From contig SKYF01000094.1 of NCBI GenBank assembly GCA_007128005.1, forward strand, positions 1 to 35,080: 35,080 bases of DNA. The letters are read 5' to 3'. Source of the DNA: Bdellovibrionales bacterium. Lineage in GTDB: Bacteria > Bdellovibrionota > Bdellovibrionia > Bdellovibrionales > UBA1609. The translations under genes and the position numbers were made by a program. This document shows positions 14,570-22,787 of this stretch, one piece after another. Numbering within the stretch: position 1 is the stretch's first letter; every line of letters begins with the position of its first letter. The notes beneath the pieces were generated by a model. That model was not told the DNA's origin. It made no database searches and worked only from the letters and a program-made list of their open reading frames with translations.

Positions 14570-16899
14570 TCAACCCATGTGATACCATCCCCACCACTTC
14601 CTGCCGGGGCGGCCTCCCATTTTTTGACGTAGAGGCTACGCGACAGGTAGCTGCGCACGGCGCGCTTTAGGCTCTCCGTGCCATGCCCATGGATGATCTT
14701 GACGCGGTCCTCTTCTGCCATCACAGCTGCATCTAATTGGAGCTCCAGCCTTTCGATGGCCTCCTGGCTGCCCAGGCCTCGAAGATCAACGGTGCGGTCT
14801 CCCTCAAGGGCGGAGCTGGAAACAAGACTTGTTTTTCGTACAAGATCTATTGTTGGGTTGGGTGCCTGCTGAGGGGGCCTGAGGTCCTTAAAATGCAAGG
14901 TGATGCGCATGGATTGAGAGAGAACCGGCACCTCCCCCTTGGCATTTGGCTTTCCTTGAACAACGGCATCTCGTCCAATGCTAGGGGCAAAGACCTTGGC
15001 TCCGGGGGGGAAAAAGCGCGCAAAATCCTCTGAGGTCTCGACTCTAAGAACTCCTGCCGAGGATTTTAAAGACGAGGCTTTAATGACCTCAGGCAAATCC
15101 TGTTTGATTTTTTGCAGTTCATCGTGCTTGCGAAAAATTTCATCGGCCTTGGCATTTTCAATCAGGGAATCCACTTTTTTTTCCGCCCTTTTTAAGGCCT
15201 GCTCTAGCATTCGCTCCTTCTCGCGTTCAAACTTTTCTGCCAAAGCCATGTAGCGGCTCTTGCTCTGTCGAGCTTCAAGGCTGTCAGCCTTGGCTTTTAG
15301 AGTCAGCTTTCTCAGCTCGTCCTTCATGGCATCAATTTCAGCCAAGCTCTGCTGGAAGAGCTTTTGGTCTGGGCTGAGGAACTCAAGAGCCCTTTCGACA
15401 ATTTCTTTATCAACCCCCACTCGGCGCGCTGTTTGGATGGCCAGAGACTTTCCTGGGACTCCTAACAGGAACTGGTAAGTGGGTTGGCCACTTTCTGAGT
15501 CGTATTCTAGGCTGCCGTTGATCACTCCAGAGTCTTCACTCCAGCCAGATTTGAGCGGGCCCAGGTGACTGGTGATAATGCCAAAGGCCTTGTGTTCAGC
15601 ATAGGATTGAATAAAGCTTCTGGCCAAGGCCGCCCCCTCTTCAGGGTCTGTGGAGCCACAAATCTCATCAATCAGCAAGAGGTGCTCAGGGCCCCTGGCC
15701 TGAGTGGCCTCATTCAAGACTTTGAGATGGGCGGCAAAGGTGCTTAGAGCAGCGTCCACGCTCTGGCTGTCACCTACTGAAACATGAAGCCCCTTGAAAA
15801 AAGGCAGCTTTGACTTGGCCTCAGCGCAGATCAGTAACCCACAGCGAGCCATATGAGCCGCCAGTCCAATGGACTTGAGCAAGACTGTTTTTCCGCCGGC
15901 GTTGGGGCCAGAAAGCAGCAGAATCGACTGATCGCCATTCATTTCCACTGTGTTGGCAACAACTTTTTCGTTATTGAGAACCAAAAGGGGGTGGCGCACA
16001 TCGATCAAGTGGAGCTGTCCATCTGAAAACTTACAGGGTTGAGCTGCCAAGTGGTTGGCCAATTGCGCTTGGGCCAGGTAGCGGTCACACTCGCCCATCA
16101 AGTATCGGGTTCGATCCATCTGCGCGCAGAGGCCATGGAGGTATTGGCTGAGGTCGACTAGAAGCCTTTCAACCTCTGCTTCTATCTCAATCTCAATTTC
16201 GTTGAGGCGATTGTTCAGGCTGATAACTTCCTTTGGCTCCATGAAAACCGTTTGCTTGCTCTGGCTGGAGGCATGAATGATGCCATCAAAGTGGTGTTGC
16301 ATCCCACTTTTTACGGGCAGAACCCATCGCCCTTCTCGGGTGGTGACGTACTTTTCCTGAAGCACCGACTCCATCTGATGTTGGTGGACCAACCGGTCCA
16401 AACTGTTTTGAATGGAGCGGGCTTGCTGAAGCTTTTCCTGGTGAAGTGAATAGAGAGTCTCGCTGGCATCCGTGCGGATCTCACCCTCGGGTGTCATGAT
16501 TTGGTCTATAGCAGCCAGAGGCTCGGTGGCATCTAGAAGCTCCAAGGACATTTCGTTGAGCCAAGGACCTCGGCACTCACTGAGGGCAGATTTTAAAGCA
16601 ATGACTTCAAGGCAAAAGTGTCTGACGTCTTTTAGTTCTAAGGGCTTGAGATGGGCCTGTTTCATCAGTCGTTGGTACCAGAGGCTGTACAGATCTAGGC
16701 TTTCCATATAGGGGCGTTGACCTAGATTGAGCAAGCCCTGGAACTCCTGGGTTCGTAAGAAGTCTCTCTCAGCTGAGTCCTGGTCAGGTAGAGGCTGAAG
16801 CCCCTTTAAGGAAAGCCTCGTGGGCTCGGAAGTGGCGAAACTTGTGAGTCTTTCCAAGATTTTCGGCCAGTCCAGGTGGCTTAAGTCTTCGGTTCTCAT
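14557..16899 (-). CDS. mutS2: MutS2-family ATPase with Smr domain
   Basis: The 780-residue protein has the MutS core and clamp helices (about 1-300), the ABC-type ATPase with Walker A GPNAGGKT (331-338) and Walker B LLLIDEICGSTDP, a long coiled coil (about 490-610) and a C-terminal Smr domain (about 704-753) with VDLRG and the HGHGT loop (737-741). MutS2 proteins lack the mismatch-binding domain; known roles are suppression of recombination in some species and splitting of collided ribosomes in Bacillus. I chose the ATG at 16897-16899 because it overlaps the lnt stop codon as ATGA and gives the usual family length; an in-frame extension to 16977 would lie inside lnt. Translational coupling to lnt is likely. 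Confidence 0.96.
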   Translation of the reverse strand: MRTEDLSHLDWPKILERLTSFATSEPTRLSLKGLQPLPDQDSAERDFLRTQEFQGLLNLGQRPYMESLDLYSLWYQRLMKQAHLKPLELKDVRHFCLEVIALKSALSECRGPWLNEMSLELLDATEPLAAIDQIMTPEGEIRTDASETLYSLHQEKLQQARSIQNSLDRLVHQHQMESVLQEKYVTTREGRWVLPVKSGMQHHFDGIIHASSQSKQTVFMEPKEVISLNNRLNEIEIEIEAEVERLLVDLSQYLHGLCAQMDRTRYLMGECDRYLAQAQLANHLAAQPCKFSDGQLHLIDVRHPLLVLNNEKVVANTVEMNGDQSILLLSGPNAGGKTVLLKSIGLAAHMARCGLLICAEAKSKLPFFKGLHVSVGDSQSVDAALSTFAAHLKVLNEATQARGPEHLLLIDEICGSTDPEEGAALARSFIQSYAEHKAFGIITSHLGPLKSGWSEDSGVINGSLEYDSESGQPTYQFLLGVPGKSLAIQTARRVGVDKEIVERALEFLSPDQKLFQQSLAEIDAMKDELRKLTLKAKADSLEARQSKSRYMALAEKFEREKERMLEQALKRAEKKVDSLIENAKADEIFRKHDELQKIKQDLPEVIKASSLKSSAGVLRVETSEDFARFFPPGAKVFAPSIGRDAVVQGKPNAKGEVPVLSQSMRITLHFKDLRPPQQAPNPTIDLVRKTSLVSSSALEGDRTVDLRGLGSQEAIERLELQLDAAVMAEEDRVKIIHGHGTESLKRAVRSYLSRSLYVKKWEAAPAGSGGDGITWVELAD

Positions 16900-18485
16900 C
16901 GGTGGTGACTTTCTGTCATGGGTAAGTGGGTGGTTCTTAGGCTGATCAGTATCAATCCTATTAACCAAAGCATCCAAAAAATAAGAGGGGTGTAAATCCC
17001 TCCCCGAGAAAACAGAGTCTGAGAAGGGTTTTTGTTAAAGGGAACTGTGTAAAGCCCCCACCACTCTTCATGTAGAGGAGAGGTTTCCAGTAGAGTTCCA
17101 TCAGCCAGAAAGACTGTAGATATTCCGGTGTTGGTAGAGCGAATCAGAGGCCTGCGAACCTCAATCGCCCGAGCCAGAGTCATATACAGATGTTGATAGG
17201 GCTCCTGCCAGGTCCCGAACCAAGAATCGTTGGTCACATTCACTATAAACTGAGCCCCCTGTAAAGCCAGTTGTCTAGAAAAAGAGGGAAAAAGGCCCTC
17301 GTAGCAAATTTGCGCTCCTGCTTGGTGGGGCCCAATCTCAATCAACATGGGACCTTGACCTCGGTCAAAATCAGCAACCTGTGGCAGATATTTTTTCAAC
17401 AGGGGAAGCCAGTTTGCTCCGGGAAGATACTCACCAAAGGCAAGTAGAACCGTTTTGTGATAAATGGGTGGACGGATCTGGCCCTGTGAGTCTAAAGAGA
17501 TCAACGCATTTGTCACGCCAGCATCTGGGCTTTTTCTGCTGTAGGCTCCAGTGACAAGGTTCAGCTGTTGGCCGTCTAGGTACCTTGACAGCTGGTGGGC
17601 ACGCGAGCTTGGAGGTTGATCGGGGATCATGAGTTCCGGGAAGGCAGTCTCTGGCCAAACGGCAAAGTCGATCTGGAGGCCTCGTTGATGGGCCTCATTG
17701 AGAGCTTTGTCTGTGAGCTGAATGTAGCTCTTTAAGATGTGGTCGCGAAATCCCCAGCCTTTTTTAGCATACTGTTTTTCTTGGTTGCCAATGTTGGCCT
17801 GAACAATGGCCACTTCTAGACTGTCTGTGGACAGGGCCTGTGTGGGGATAACAACCCGCTGCTGATAGAGCCAGCCGGCCCCCTGCAGAGAAAGCACAAA
17901 AGCTACAGTTCCCAGGCTCCAGGCGACGGCCTGATGATTCTGACCCTTCAGCCAAGCCCAGAGAAAGCTGGCGTTGACCAAAAGAGTGATAGCACTGAGT
18001 CCAACAAAGCCAATGATGTCTGCAAAGTGAAAGGCGGGCCACCCTGCCCACAGCCATGTGTAACCCAGGTGCCAATCAAAAATCATCGGAAAGAACATCT
18101 CACCCAAGGAGAACAGGGCGGGAAGCAGGGCCACGGAGACGGCCAAGGGAAGGCGAAACAATTTGTGTAGATAGGCCCAAATCAAGCCAGCAATTGGGAT
18201 GTGAAGATGAGCCAGAGCCGCAAACAACAGTAGGACAGCAAAATTCAAGGGTATGGGGATATGACCAAATTCAAGTGCAGTGTAGGCCACCCAGTTGAAG
18301 CCAATCAATGAGAGAACAAATTGAGTGACCCATCCTGAGAGAAAAACTTTTTTGGGGCTAGGCTGATGAACCCAGTAGACCCATAAGGGCAAATAACAGA
18401 AAAATACGGCCCATGGCGGGAAGGGAATATAACTTGTCCCCACCAAGATTCCTGATAAAATTCCAATTGAGCTTGCGAGCCACAT
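16896..18485 (-). CDS. lnt: Apolipoprotein N-acyltransferase
   Basis: Lnt adds the third acyl chain to the N-terminal cysteine of lipoproteins at the inner membrane. The 529-residue product has about seven hydrophobic segments (1-205) and a carbon-nitrogen hydrolase domain (about 222-470) with the expected triad: E279 in WPETAFPE, K344 in YHKTVLLAFGEY and C394 in QICYEG. A last membrane segment ends the protein (about 495-520). Length and order match the family. The ATG has only a weak Shine-Dalgarno. Its stop overlaps the mutS2 start by 4 bp. It fits a window with several lipoprotein genes, although they are not in its operon. It is divergent from the zinc-ribbon protein gene. Confidence 0.96.
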   Translation of the reverse strand: MWLASSIGILSGILVGTSYIPFPPWAVFFCYLPLWVYWVHQPSPKKVFLSGWVTQFVLSLIGFNWVAYTALEFGHIPIPLNFAVLLLFAALAHLHIPIAGLIWAYLHKLFRLPLAVSVALLPALFSLGEMFFPMIFDWHLGYTWLWAGWPAFHFADIIGFVGLSAITLLVNASFLWAWLKGQNHQAVAWSLGTVAFVLSLQGAGWLYQQRVVIPTQALSTDSLEVAIVQANIGNQEKQYAKKGWGFRDHILKSYIQLTDKALNEAHQRGLQIDFAVWPETAFPELMIPDQPPSSRAHQLSRYLDGQQLNLVTGAYSRKSPDAGVTNALISLDSQGQIRPPIYHKTVLLAFGEYLPGANWLPLLKKYLPQVADFDRGQGPMLIEIGPHQAGAQICYEGLFPSFSRQLALQGAQFIVNVTNDSWFGTWQEPYQHLYMTLARAIEVRRPLIRSTNTGISTVFLADGTLLETSPLHEEWWGLYTVPFNKNPSQTLFSRGGIYTPLIFWMLWLIGLILISLRTTHLPMTESHHR

Positions 18486-18556
18486 ACTTAGAGTTCTAAC
18501 ATCAAAGCGAAGGGAGTCGCCAGTTGGAAAGTTTAAACAGGGAGGAAAAAAATCAG

Positions 18557-19426
18557 ATGGAGCCCAGAATGGGCCTGGATGACTTGGATAGGGCCGAGAT
18601 TTCTGCGCTTCAGGGTCGAATGTCTTCGTTTAAGTTGCGTTGTCCGGAGTGCTTTAAACTCTACGTGGTCAAGGCCTCTGACATTCGGGAGCCGCGACCC
18701 CGTTTTGAGTGTCTGTCCTGTAAGACGCAGTTTTGGATTCCCTTTGATGAGAGCTTGGACAGTCAGGAGATTTTGGGCTTTCCCTTGGCCTGGTTAGAGG
18801 AAAACGAGGAAAAAGCTCAGGCCGGGACAGAAAAGCAGCTGGACCAAAAACCGCCCCAGGAGCAAGTGTCTGCGGAATTCCACTGTCCAAAATGCGAAAG
18901 CCCCTATGCCGTAGGGGAGACAGAGTGTCGTCAGTGCGGGCTGATCTTTGCAAAATTTGACTGGGTCAACAGCCAAGGAACTGCCGACCACTTGGCTTCT
19001 GCCGAACTAAAATTTTTGTGGCATCAGGCCAAAATGGACTATGAGGACAAGTCTGCTCACCAGAAGTTTCTTGCAGCCTGCCAAAAAGAGGATAATTTGG
19101 TTTATGCTGCAGCTCAGTATGGACGGATATTGGAAGCTGAGCCAGGCGATCCCATGGCTCAGTCGATGAGTCAGGCCGTTCAAGCTTTGACAAGCTTTCC
19201 CTTAGAGCGAGAAGGCTTGCTAGGGCGAGCCAGTGGGGCCAAGGCCTCTGCGGCTCGCCCTCGGGGATCTTGGCCATGGCCGAGGTTGAGCTCATGGATA
19301 ATCTTGGTCAGTTCTATGCTCATTGTAGTGGGTTACTTTCTCCCAGCTCTGCGCAATATGGTGGGAGTCGGGGCAGCTCTGATCTTTTTAAGTATTGCTT
19401 TGAGGATGTACTTTCCTCGACTTTAA
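18557..19426 (+). CDS. Double zinc-ribbon protein with C-terminal membrane anchor
   Basis: The 289-residue protein carries two zinc-ribbon-like modules: C29/C32 with C52/C55, close to the MJ0042-type short ribbon, and C110/C113 with C124/C127 (CPKC...CRQCG). A helical region follows (about 145-210) that could be TPR-like, then two hydrophobic segments at about 243-285. The N-terminal ribbons would therefore be cytoplasmic and membrane-tethered. Such proteins are common in deltaproteobacteria-like genomes and largely uncharacterised. The start is the ATG at 18557 with GGGAGG about 11 nt upstream; an in-frame TTG at 18524 lies upstream of that site. It is divergent from lnt across 71 bp and convergent with the subtilase gene. 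Confidence 0.78.
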   Translation: MEPRMGLDDLDRAEISALQGRMSSFKLRCPECFKLYVVKASDIREPRPRFECLSCKTQFWIPFDESLDSQEILGFPLAWLEENEEKAQAGTEKQLDQKPPQEQVSAEFHCPKCESPYAVGETECRQCGLIFAKFDWVNSQGTADHLASAELKFLWHQAKMDYEDKSAHQKFLAACQKEDNLVYAAAQYGRILEAEPGDPMAQSMSQAVQALTSFPLEREGLLGRASGAKASAARPRGSWPWPRLSSWIILVSSMLIVVGYFLPALRNMVGVGAALIFLSIALRMYFPRL

Positions 19427-19446
19427 GGGAGATCTTTCAGGTGAGC

Positions 19447-20889
19447 TTAAGGCTTATCTTGAGTGACAGCCTCTTTTTGAGCAGCTGCTAGCACACTTCT
19501 GAGGTGTCCTCTGAGCTCCTGATTAAAGTCCTTGATCTCGGCCACAGAAGTCGTGTTGAGATTGGAGCCTATGTCAGAGGTGCGCACCCTGTCTTCGTCT
19601 GAGACAAAGCGAGTCTCGCGCATATTGCGAGTGTTTTCGGCAATGGCGCCATTGGCGGCAATCCCCTGATCTAAAATTGACAGAGCTCTATAGGAATTCA
19701 GGCGCCTCTGATAACGGGTTTTGCCGGCGAGATTCTGATCGAGATCCCCCGTTTGAGTGATAAAGCGGACCACTTGATGGGGGCTGAGGTTTCGGTTGTT
19801 GGCCATAATAAGGGCGGCCACTCCACTGACAAAGGCGGTGGCTTGAGAGGTGCCAGTCATGGTTCCATAGCGAGACCCAGGAAGAGTCGAGCGAATTTCA
19901 TTTCCGGGGGCTGCAATATGAACTGAGTTCACTCCATAGTTGGAGGTCGGAAGCACGGTGGTCTGTTGATTAAAAGCAGTCACTGAGATGATATTGTCGA
20001 GTTCATAGTCGGCAGGGTAGTACTTTCTAACGTCAGAGTTTGAGCTCTCGTTGCCGGCAGCAGCAACCACGAGAATGCCGGCTTTTTGGGCCCGCTCGAT
20101 GGCTTTTCTCTCCTCTTGGCTGGGGTCAAGACCTCCACCAGAGTAGTTGATAATATGAGCTCCGTTGTCAATGGCATAGTGTATGGCGCGAACCGTGTTC
20201 ATGAGGTTGCTTGATCCAGGGGCTTTGGGATCATAGTACTTCAGGGTCATCAAGCTGACATTTGGAGCTACGCCCAAGGCTCCACCTTTTTGTCTTCCGG
20301 TAGCTCCAATAATTCCAGAGATATGAGTTCCGTGCCCGTGATTGTCCGTGAGGTCGTTGTTACTGGCAACAAAGTTCCAGCCATAGACATCGTCAACAAA
20401 GCCATTGCCATCGTCATCGATGTTGTTACTTGCCTTGTCCCGCCCTTGGGAATCAAGTCCACTTTCTCCTGGATTGCGCCATAGGTTGTCTTTGAGATCA
20501 GGGTGTTGAATGTCAATTCCCGTGTCGATCACAGCAATGACAATGTCTCGACTGCCTTGGCTGATTCTCCATGCCTGATCGGACTGAGTGAGGGAAAGAC
20601 CCCATTTTTGTTGAACACTCAAATCGTTAAATAATATAGATTTCGGTTTGTCAGAACTCTTTGCATTTTGAGTTTTTGGATCTTTGAGCTCAATGGGCTG
20701 GCGATGGAACCCAGGGTTTGTTGAGGAAAATTCCCAGCTCTGAATATCTATAGAATCTACTTGGGTAGATACAGATGTAGAGGGCTTGAGAAGAACATGC
20801 CCTAGCAAACCACTGGTCAAAACAATGCCAAAGGCCCATAGAAGGGGTGAGGAACTCAAGGACATTTTATCATGAGTGGGTGCGTTCAT
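19447..20889 (-). CDS. Subtilisin-like serine protease (S8), exported
   Basis: The 480-residue protein has the full subtilase catalytic set: D122 in AVIDTGID, H186 in HGHGTH, oxyanion N280 in AAGNESS and S348 in GTSQA (usually GTSMA). An acidic DDDGNGFVDD loop (about 158-167) resembles a calcium-binding insertion. A hydrophobic segment at about 15-34 acts as signal or anchor, and a linker of about 80 residues precedes the catalytic domain. The 70-residue tail after about 410 has no known domain. The first ATG lies only 1 nt after AAAAGGG, too close for good initiation; an ATG nine codons in is the alternative. Upstream lie a sigma-54-like element (20902-20918) and a half-conserved GTCTCA dyad. 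With the matrixin it is one of two exported proteases apparently tied to the same signal. Confidence 0.92.
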   Translation of the reverse strand: MNAPTHDKMSLSSSPLLWAFGIVLTSGLLGHVLLKPSTSVSTQVDSIDIQSWEFSSTNPGFHRQPIELKDPKTQNAKSSDKPKSILFNDLSVQQKWGLSLTQSDQAWRISQGSRDIVIAVIDTGIDIQHPDLKDNLWRNPGESGLDSQGRDKASNNIDDDGNGFVDDVYGWNFVASNNDLTDNHGHGTHISGIIGATGRQKGGALGVAPNVSLMTLKYYDPKAPGSSNLMNTVRAIHYAIDNGAHIINYSGGGLDPSQEERKAIERAQKAGILVVAAAGNESSNSDVRKYYPADYELDNIISVTAFNQQTTVLPTSNYGVNSVHIAAPGNEIRSTLPGSRYGTMTGTSQATAFVSGVAALIMANNRNLSPHQVVRFITQTGDLDQNLAGKTRYQRRLNSYRALSILDQGIAANGAIAENTRNMRETRFVSDEDRVRTSDIGSNLNTTSVAEIKDFNQELRGHLRSVLAAAQKEAVTQDKP

Positions 20890-20901
20890 ACCCTTTTCTA
20901 A

Positions 20902-20918
20902 AGCAATTGGGGTGCCGT
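20902..20918 (-). promoter_or_regulatory. Sigma-54-like promoter upstream of the subtilase
   Basis: On the minus strand, ACGGCAC-N5-TTGCT has GG and GC 10 bp apart and differs from TGGCAC-N5-TTGC by one base. The expected start is near 20891, almost at the annotated ATG, so either the message is nearly leaderless or translation starts at the internal ATG at 20863-20865. Confidence 0.45.
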
Positions 20919-20964
20919 GAAGGCTACAGCCTAACCCATTGATTTTACCTATTTATTTTTGCAT

Positions 20965-20979
20965 GGGTCAGACTGAGAC
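20965..20979 (-). promoter_or_regulatory. Degenerate enhancer-like site GTCTCA-N3-TGACCC
   Basis: On the minus strand the left half is perfect and the right half matches 4 of 6 bases. Its centre is about 56 bp upstream of the -24 GG, similar to the 41 and 49 bp seen at two other promoters. Confidence 0.3.
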
Positions 20980-21049
20980 GGCCCTGGGATGACAAAATGT
21001 TAGAGCTTCGTCAACTCCTTAGCCAGAGCCTCATTTCCTATAGGTCTTC

Positions 21050-22717
21050 TTACATCATTTTGTAGTCCGGCCCACTGCCCCCTTCTCGAGGTTGCCAGCG
21101 AGGGCCGACCACATCTGTGGCCTTGCAGTCAATGCAATTGGGAGCATTGACAATCAGCTTGTCTCCCTGGCGTTCATAGACTCCCGCCGGGCACAGATGG
21201 GTATAAAAATCTGCGACTTCCTCAGGCACGTCCTGACCCACGATCAAGTGTTGGGGGATATCGTCTCGAGTTTTGTTGCCGGACAAATAAACGGCATCCA
21301 CCTTACTCAGCCCAACTTTATCCTGTTCAGGTGAGACCTCGCGCCACTCCTCTGCATCTTCAGCCTGAGGTCCCTTCACCCCGGGAAAAGACCCACCCGT
21401 CAGGGTCATTAGGGCCGCTTTTGCCCCCCCTTTGTAAAAGCCCTCTTTAAAGGCATGGCGCATATTGCGCACTTTGTAGAGGTCTTTCCACAGAGAGCTG
21501 GCTCTCAAGCTTTCGTCATAGGTTTTAAGTTTGTCCTTAGAGGTGTCCTTGGCCTTTAGGGCCTGAAATATGGAGCGGGCGGCAAGGATGCCCGACAGCA
21601 TGGCAAAGTGAATGCCCTTCAGGGCGGGTACGTTCACCAGACCTGCCGCATCTCCTAAGATCAGCAGTCCATCCCCGTGAAGTCTCTGACCAATAGCATG
21701 GTAGCCCCCCTCAGGGATGGTCTTGGCTCCCCACTCCATAATCTCGCCCCCATCAAGTAAGGCCTTGAACAGAGGGTGCTGTTTCATCCGCTGCAAACTG
21801 TGGTGAACGTCCAAGTTGTGCTCTCTGTAGTCCAAGCCCGCCACAAGGCCCAGAGCCAGGCAGTCGTCAGCAAGGGGATACATAAAGCTGCCACCAAAGG
21901 CGTCTTTGAGCGGCCAGCCTAGGGTGTGAATGATCTCTTGAGGAGCCTTTTTGACCCTCCAAATCTCTTTGACTCCAAGGGCATAGATTTGTGGGTACTC
22001 AGCACTGATATTTTGCCAATTGTAGTAGGCCTGGGACAGGGGACCACGGGTTCCTTCAGAGAGCACTGTCACCTGAGCTGTTATATCTGTTGCAGGCATA
22101 TGAGAAGGGCCTGCTTGTCCATCTCGCATGAGGCCTGCCGGAGTGGTTCTCACTCCGATCACTTTTTCATCTTCCACCAGAAGAGACTCCACTGGGAAGC
22201 TAGTAAATACATTGACTCCAAGTTCCTCAGCCTTTTGCCCCAACCAGCGCACCATCTCACAGAGGGAGCCAATGTAGTTGCCGTGATTCTTCATGGTCGG
22301 TGGGGTGGGCAGTCGGACAGAACCAGACTCAGTGAGCAGATAAACCTTTTCCTTGGTCACTGGCCGACGAAAGGGAAATTCTGAATCTTGCATTTGCGGA
22401 AACAAGGTGCGAAAGCCGATGGGGTTTACAACCGCTCCGGACAAGCTATGCCCTCCGAGATTGGCGGCCTTTTCAAGAACTCCAATCTGCACATCACCCA
22501 AATCCCCCCCTTGCTCGTTGTCCTGCTGGATCAACTTCGCAAGCTCTATGGCCCCAGATAGGCCAGCAGGCCCAGCTCCGACAAAGACCACGTCCAGGGG
22601 CACAACGTCTTCGCCTTCGGGGGACTCTCTGCGGATCAGCTGTGAATAGGGCAACTCCACTTGAAAGTTAGCGGGAACAAAGCGTTGAGGGTTAGAACTG
22701 TGTTGCTGTTGCGACAT
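21050..22717 (-). CDS. Electron transfer flavoprotein:quinone oxidoreductase
   Basis: ETF-QO passes electrons from reduced ETF (fatty acid and amino acid oxidation) to the membrane quinone pool. The 555-residue protein has an N-terminal FAD site (GAGPAG, 47-52), the ETF-QO core with GDAAGLVN, and the C-terminal ferredoxin-like segment. In that segment, C509 (CPAGVY), C528 and C531 are present, but the residue expected to be the last cysteine of CxxCxxC is T534 (NCIDCKATD). One ligand of the usual 4Fe-4S cluster thus appears to be missing. The ending PREGGSGPDYKMM is otherwise family-like. The ATG at 22715-22717 has GGGAG 7 nt upstream; the in-frame extension would overlap ppk. It lies 70 bp downstream of ppk on the same strand. 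Confidence 0.93.
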   Translation of the reverse strand: MSQQQHSSNPQRFVPANFQVELPYSQLIRRESPEGEDVVPLDVVFVGAGPAGLSGAIELAKLIQQDNEQGGDLGDVQIGVLEKAANLGGHSLSGAVVNPIGFRTLFPQMQDSEFPFRRPVTKEKVYLLTESGSVRLPTPPTMKNHGNYIGSLCEMVRWLGQKAEELGVNVFTSFPVESLLVEDEKVIGVRTTPAGLMRDGQAGPSHMPATDITAQVTVLSEGTRGPLSQAYYNWQNISAEYPQIYALGVKEIWRVKKAPQEIIHTLGWPLKDAFGGSFMYPLADDCLALGLVAGLDYREHNLDVHHSLQRMKQHPLFKALLDGGEIMEWGAKTIPEGGYHAIGQRLHGDGLLILGDAAGLVNVPALKGIHFAMLSGILAARSIFQALKAKDTSKDKLKTYDESLRASSLWKDLYKVRNMRHAFKEGFYKGGAKAALMTLTGGSFPGVKGPQAEDAEEWREVSPEQDKVGLSKVDAVYLSGNKTRDDIPQHLIVGQDVPEEVADFYTHLCPAGVYERQGDKLIVNAPNCIDCKATDVVGPRWQPREGGSGPDYKMM

Positions 22718-22787
22718 GACAACTCCCATCTGTGAGACTGTTGACAAGTACTTTAGGACCTTCTTAGGACTTTGTCCAGCCAGGGTA

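Noticed and set aside
16900-16977. Extended N-terminus of MutS2
   Set aside because: It lies inside lnt; the ATGA junction and normal family length support the shorter form.
22714-22734. A further GTCTCA site upstream of ETF-QO
   Set aside because: Only the left half matches; the right half is unrelated.
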